Shown here one piece after another: positions 61,138-64,000 of a stretch of 64,000 nucleotides of DNA (positions within the stretch are counted from its first letter, which is position 1; each line of letters begins with the position of its first letter). Source of the stretch: Phaeobacter porticola (GTDB lineage Bacteria > Pseudomonadota > Alphaproteobacteria > Rhodobacterales > Rhodobacteraceae); assembly GCF_001888185.1 (NCBI RefSeq), contig NZ_CP016364.1:3100001-3164000 (forward strand). The letters run 5' to 3'. Below the pieces are notes generated by a model, which searched no databases, was not told the origin of the DNA, and saw only the letters and a list, made by a program, of their open reading frames with translations. The translations under genes were made by a program, and so were the position numbers.

Positions 61138-63036
61138 ATGCGACTGTCCTCGCTCTTAATTTCTGGCCTGACGTTTGTTGCCGCCGCTGCACTCAGCCTG
61201 GTGGTGGCGGGGTTTGCGGTGACGGGGATCGAGGCGGGTAGCGAAACCGCCGTGCGCCGTGCACTCGACAAAGCGGGCTACACATGGGCCGAGGTCACTG
61301 CCGACGGTCTGCGGGTGATCCTGAATGGCACCGCCCCGGATGAGGCCACGCGATTTGGCGCGACCTCCTTGGTTGGAGGTGTTGTTGATGCCGCACGGGT
61401 GATCGACGAGATGCAAGTCATCCCCTCAAGAGGCATCGCACCGCCGCGGTTTTCCGCAGAAATCCTGCGCAACGACAGCGGCATTTCCATCATTGGGCTT
61501 ATCCCACGCACCACAAACCGTGAAACTGTGATCAATCAGCTCAATACAATTGCCGGTGCGGATCAGGTTGCTGACCTGCTAGAAACCGCCAATTACACAG
61601 CCCCAAAGGGCTGGATGCCCGCAATGGATTACGCGCTTGCTGCGTTGAGCCTGCTGCCGCGTTCCAAAATTTCTGTCGAAGCTGAGGAAGTCTCGATCAC
61701 CGCGATTTCAGACAGTGTGGAAGCAAAAGAACAGATCGAGAAACGCCTGACCCGCATGGCGCCTGCCGGGCTGCGCCTGTCGCTGGATATTGCGGCGCCG
61801 CGCCCGGTCATCACGCCTTTCACCCTGCGCTACAGCATTGATGAGGCCAGCGGCCATTTCGATGCCTGCTCTGCCGAAAGCGAGCTCAGTCGCGACCGCA
61901 TCCTGCGCGCCGCGACCAAGGCGGGTTTCAGTGGCGAGGTTGACTGCGTGATCGGCATGGGTGTCCCCTCACCCAATTGGGCACGGGCCGCTGAATTGGG
62001 GATCGCTGCGCTAGCAGAATTGGGCACCGGATCGGTGACGTTGGCCAATGCCGACATGACCCTGGTTGCCGCAGAAGGCATCTCACCATCGCTGTTTGAT
62101 CATGTGGTGGGCGAACTAGAAAGCGCCCTGCCGCAGGTTTTTGCCCTTCATGCGGTTCTGCCGGTCCCGGCAAGCAATGCAGCTTCCGGCCCACCGGAAT
62201 TCACCGCCACGCTCAGCCCAGAAGGACAGGTGCAACTGCGTGGCCGGATTTCGGATGAGGCATTGCGCCAGATCAGCAGCAGCTATGCCAAGGCGCGGTT
62301 CGGGTCAGAGAATGTGCACAGCGCCACGCGTGTCGTCGAGGATTTGCCGGCAGATTGGCCCGTGCGGGTTCTGGCAGGGTTGGAAGCACTGTCCTATTTG
62401 CAACGTGGGGCCGTCTCTGTGACGCCCGATAGCCTTGCCCTCAGCGGTATGAGTCACCGCGAGGACGCGCCCGCCGAGATCGCGAAATTGCTCTCCGCCA
62501 AATTGGGTGAAGCCGAGAGTTATGAGCTAAATATCACCTACGAAGAACCCCCAGAACCTGCGGACAAGCCCATGTCGCCTGACTTGTGCGAGGCAGAGCT
62601 GGCAGCGGTGCAACAGATTTCAAAGATCACATTTGAGCCGGGATCGGCAACAGTGGCCGCGGACAGCCGCGATACGCTCGACCAGATCGCTGAAATCCTA
62701 TCGCGCTGTGACGGGGTACGACTGGAAATTCAGGGCCACACCGACAGTCAAGGTCGCGAAGAAATGAACCAATCACTGAGTCAGTCCCGGGCACAATCGG
62801 TTCTGAACGAGCTGCGCGGCCGTCGTGTCGTGACCAGCAGCTTTACCGCCAAGGGTTATGGCGAAAGCAACCCGATTGCCAGCAACGATACAGGCGACGG
62901 TCGTGAGGCCAATCGCCGGATCGAGTTCCGCCTGATCCGCCCCACCAATGACGCGACCAACGAAACCACTCTTGATGAGGCGGCCTCTGATCCCCAAGTG
63001 GCCCCCGACAGCGAACAGGAGACGTCCGGACAATGA
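61138..63036 (+). CDS. OmpA-family protein with BON-like repeats
   Basis: A 632-residue protein with an N-terminal anchor (residues 5-28), a series of beta-alpha repeats resembling BON domains (SETAVRRALDKAGYTWAEVT, then further repeats to about 470) and a C-terminal peptidoglycan-binding OmpA domain (ITFEPGSATVAADSRDTLDQ, EIQGHTDSQG). It should link the inner membrane or periplasm to the cell wall. It overlaps the next gene by ATGA. Start at ATG 61138, with GGAGACC ten bases upstream; a TTG at 61105 is less likely. Confidence 0.88.
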   Translation: MRLSSLLISGLTFVAAAALSLVVAGFAVTGIEAGSETAVRRALDKAGYTWAEVTADGLRVILNGTAPDEATRFGATSLVGGVVDAARVIDEMQVIPSRGIAPPRFSAEILRNDSGISIIGLIPRTTNRETVINQLNTIAGADQVADLLETANYTAPKGWMPAMDYALAALSLLPRSKISVEAEEVSITAISDSVEAKEQIEKRLTRMAPAGLRLSLDIAAPRPVITPFTLRYSIDEASGHFDACSAESELSRDRILRAATKAGFSGEVDCVIGMGVPSPNWARAAELGIAALAELGTGSVTLANADMTLVAAEGISPSLFDHVVGELESALPQVFALHAVLPVPASNAASGPPEFTATLSPEGQVQLRGRISDEALRQISSSYAKARFGSENVHSATRVVEDLPADWPVRVLAGLEALSYLQRGAVSVTPDSLALSGMSHREDAPAEIAKLLSAKLGEAESYELNITYEEPPEPADKPMSPDLCEAELAAVQQISKITFEPGSATVAADSRDTLDQIAEILSRCDGVRLEIQGHTDSQGREEMNQSLSQSRAQSVLNELRGRRVVTSSFTAKGYGESNPIASNDTGDGREANRRIEFRLIRPTNDATNETTLDEAASDPQVAPDSEQETSGQ

Positions 63037-63347
63037 ACAGGACAGAGTTCATCATCACCACAGCCATTATCCTGTTTGTCGCCTTTGCGATGGGGTGGTT
63101 TGCCAATTGGCTGGTGCATCGCTTTACCCGCGTAAAGCAAAGCGATGTCGCGGATCTGGACCGGATGAGCCAAGAGTTGCACGAAGCCGAGGAAACCCGA
63201 GATCAGGCGATCACCTACCTGCAACAGCGCGAAGCCGAGCTGACCAATCAGTTAAGCCAGAGCGAAGCGGAACTACGGGCGACGATGGACGGGCTGCGTG
63301 ATGCGCGCCGCGAAGCTGAGGAGCTGCGCGGACAGCTGCATAGTTAA
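63033..63347 (+). CDS. Membrane-anchored coiled-coil protein
   Basis: A 104-residue protein with one N-terminal membrane helix (6-25) and a long Glu/Gln/Ala-rich coiled coil (about 40-100), as in EVQQREAELTNQLSQSEAEL-like wording. Its ATG overlaps the OmpA-like stop, so the two are co-translated and may interact. Family not recognised; it may be a small envelope scaffold. Confidence 0.7.
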   Translation: MNRTEFIITTAIILFVAFAMGWFANWLVHRFTRVKQSDVADLDRMSQELHEAEETRDQAITYLQQREAELTNQLSQSEAELRATMDGLRDARREAEELRGQLHS

Positions 63348-63402
63348 ACTTCTGCGGTAGCAATCTTGGTGGATGGGCGGCTCATCGCTCACCCGTGATG
63401 GC

Positions 63403-63864
63403 TTAGTCCCAGCGGGCCAGCGCATCTTCGTCGCTGTCTTTGGCCTCAACCCAGGCCCCCTCGCCGTCCTGGCGCATTTCCTTCTTCCAGAAGGGTGCGC
63501 GAGATTTGAGGTAATCCATCAAATATTCGGCGGCTTCAAAAGCATCTGATCTATGGCGCGCAGCGGTGGCCACCATCATAATCTGCTCGCCCGGTGTCAG
63601 GCGGCCATGACGATGAATAACCAAAACATCGGCCAGCGACCAGCGCTGCACTGCCTCTTGTGTGATTTGCTCTATCGCGCGTTCGGTCATGCCAGGATAA
63701 TGCTCAATCTCCATTGCGACCATATCGCCACTGTCAGATCCGCGCACCACGCCGGTAAAAGTCACAATAGCCCCCGAGTTGGCCCCCACGGCAACAATAT
63801 CCGCCATGAAGCGCTGGCTTTCCTCGCCCAGATCAAACCTGTCGTCTTGCACCGCGATCCGCAT
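63403..63864 (-). CDS. moaE: Molybdopterin synthase catalytic subunit MoaE
   Basis: A 153-residue enzyme that transfers two sulfurs from MoaD to precursor Z. Motifs are VIHRHGRLTPGEQIMMV, RHRSDAFEAAEYLMDYLKSR and APFWKKE, with the active-site Lys in the last. It lies next to moaD on the same strand. Confidence 0.95.
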   Translation of the reverse strand: MRIAVQDDRFDLGEESQRFMADIVAVGANSGAIVTFTGVVRGSDSGDMVAMEIEHYPGMTERAIEQITQEAVQRWSLADVLVIHRHGRLTPGEQIMMVATAARHRSDAFEAAEYLMDYLKSRAPFWKKEMRQDGEGAWVEAKDSDEDALARWD

Positions 63865-63867
63865 GAA

Positions 63868-64000
63868 TTACCCCCCGGTCATCGGCGGAAAGAATGCCAC
63901 CTCGCGCACGCCGTCCAGCGATGCGTCAAAATCCGACAGGTCCTGATCAAGCGCGACCCTAAGCGCCGACAAGTCAGCAAATGCTGCGGCATAGCGCAGG
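63868..64000 (-). CDS. moaD: Molybdopterin synthase sulfur carrier subunit MoaD, truncated by the window edge
   Basis: The C-terminal 43 residues of MoaD are visible, ending VAFFPPMTGG with the terminal diglycine that is adenylylated and thiocarboxylated. The stop TAA lies at 63868-63870 and moaE starts 4 bp after it. The N-terminus and start codon are beyond base 64000. Confidence 0.9.
   Translation of the reverse strand, partial: LRYAAAFADLSALRVALDQDLSDFDASLDGVREVAFFPPMTGG

Noticed and set aside
1-64000. CRISPR array, tRNA, rRNA, insertion sequence or prophage
   Set aside because: No direct-repeat spacing, cloverleaf, rRNA or transposase-like frame was recognised on either strand.

Overview
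The window is chromosomal DNA of an alphaproteobacterium, most probably a member of the Rhodobacteraceae (Roseobacter group). The inference rests on gene content and order: sucB-lpdA with a MAPEG gene between, ftsE-ftsX with a DUF4175 protein and lysA-argH nearby, pyrB-pyrC(like)-plsY, an aa3-type cytochrome oxidase subunit IV, phbAB, TrmN6/DUF2007 next to a polyprenyl diphosphate synthase, and AzlCD. Coding is dense and GC-rich, with many ATGA/GTGA start-stop overlaps. No rRNA, tRNA, insertion sequence, phage or CRISPR array was seen.

Layout. 1-3.3 kb: end of the 2-oxoglutarate dehydrogenase locus (sucB 3' end, lpdA), interrupted by a small AT-richer insert holding two unknown genes and a gene broken by an in-frame TGA. 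3.4-14.2 kb: EthD-like protein, PPOX flavoprotein, a PlsC-like acyltransferase downstream of ftsE-ftsX, a zinc-ribbon membrane protein, the large DUF4175 protein, lysA, a small lipoprotein, argH and a TlpA-type thioredoxin. 14.3-24.6 kb: sterol-desaturase-type hydroxylase, an EAL protein with altered metal ligands, phbAB for polyhydroxybutyrate synthesis, a LysR regulator with a DMT exporter, TrmN6/DUF2007, polyprenyl diphosphate synthase and ispE. 24.6-31.4 kb: TPR protein, ETF:ubiquinone oxidoreductase, soxR divergent from a VOC-fold gene with a convincing SoxR promoter, and greA.

31.4-36.7 kb: a molybdenum cofactor operon (fdhD, mobA, mobB, an unknown gene, moeA) and azlCD. 36.8-44.7 kb: a papain-like lipoprotein, oxidase subunit IV, a phospholipase A2-like secreted protein, DUF6173, an MBL hydrolase with a large acyl-CoA dehydrogenase, Sua5, YqgE, a lone DsbD-alpha protein and a NUDIX hydrolase. 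44.7-49.6 kb: an RND efflux pump with its adaptor. 49.7-55.2 kb: moaB, a family-4-like uracil-DNA glycosylase, and the pyrimidine/phospholipid run pyrB - two membrane proteins - dihydroorotase-like protein - plsY. 55.4-64 kb: YHS protein, gshA, GNAT, rsmE, ubiA, an OmpA-like protein and the moaE/moaD pair at the edge.

The most interesting points: the dihydroorotase homologue downstream of pyrB has lost the HxH metal motif, the following Arg and the catalytic Asp, so it should be a non-catalytic PyrX-type subunit; two membrane proteins of unknown function lie between it and pyrB. Other leads are a near-perfect SoxR box with the diagnostic 19-bp spacer, a possible PhaR operator before phbA, a 48-residue small protein, a PLA2-like secreted protein, and an EAL protein with DNF in place of DDF. 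I did not find a clearly new defence or mobile system; most of the window is core metabolism. No homology search was run, so family assignments come from motifs and recall.
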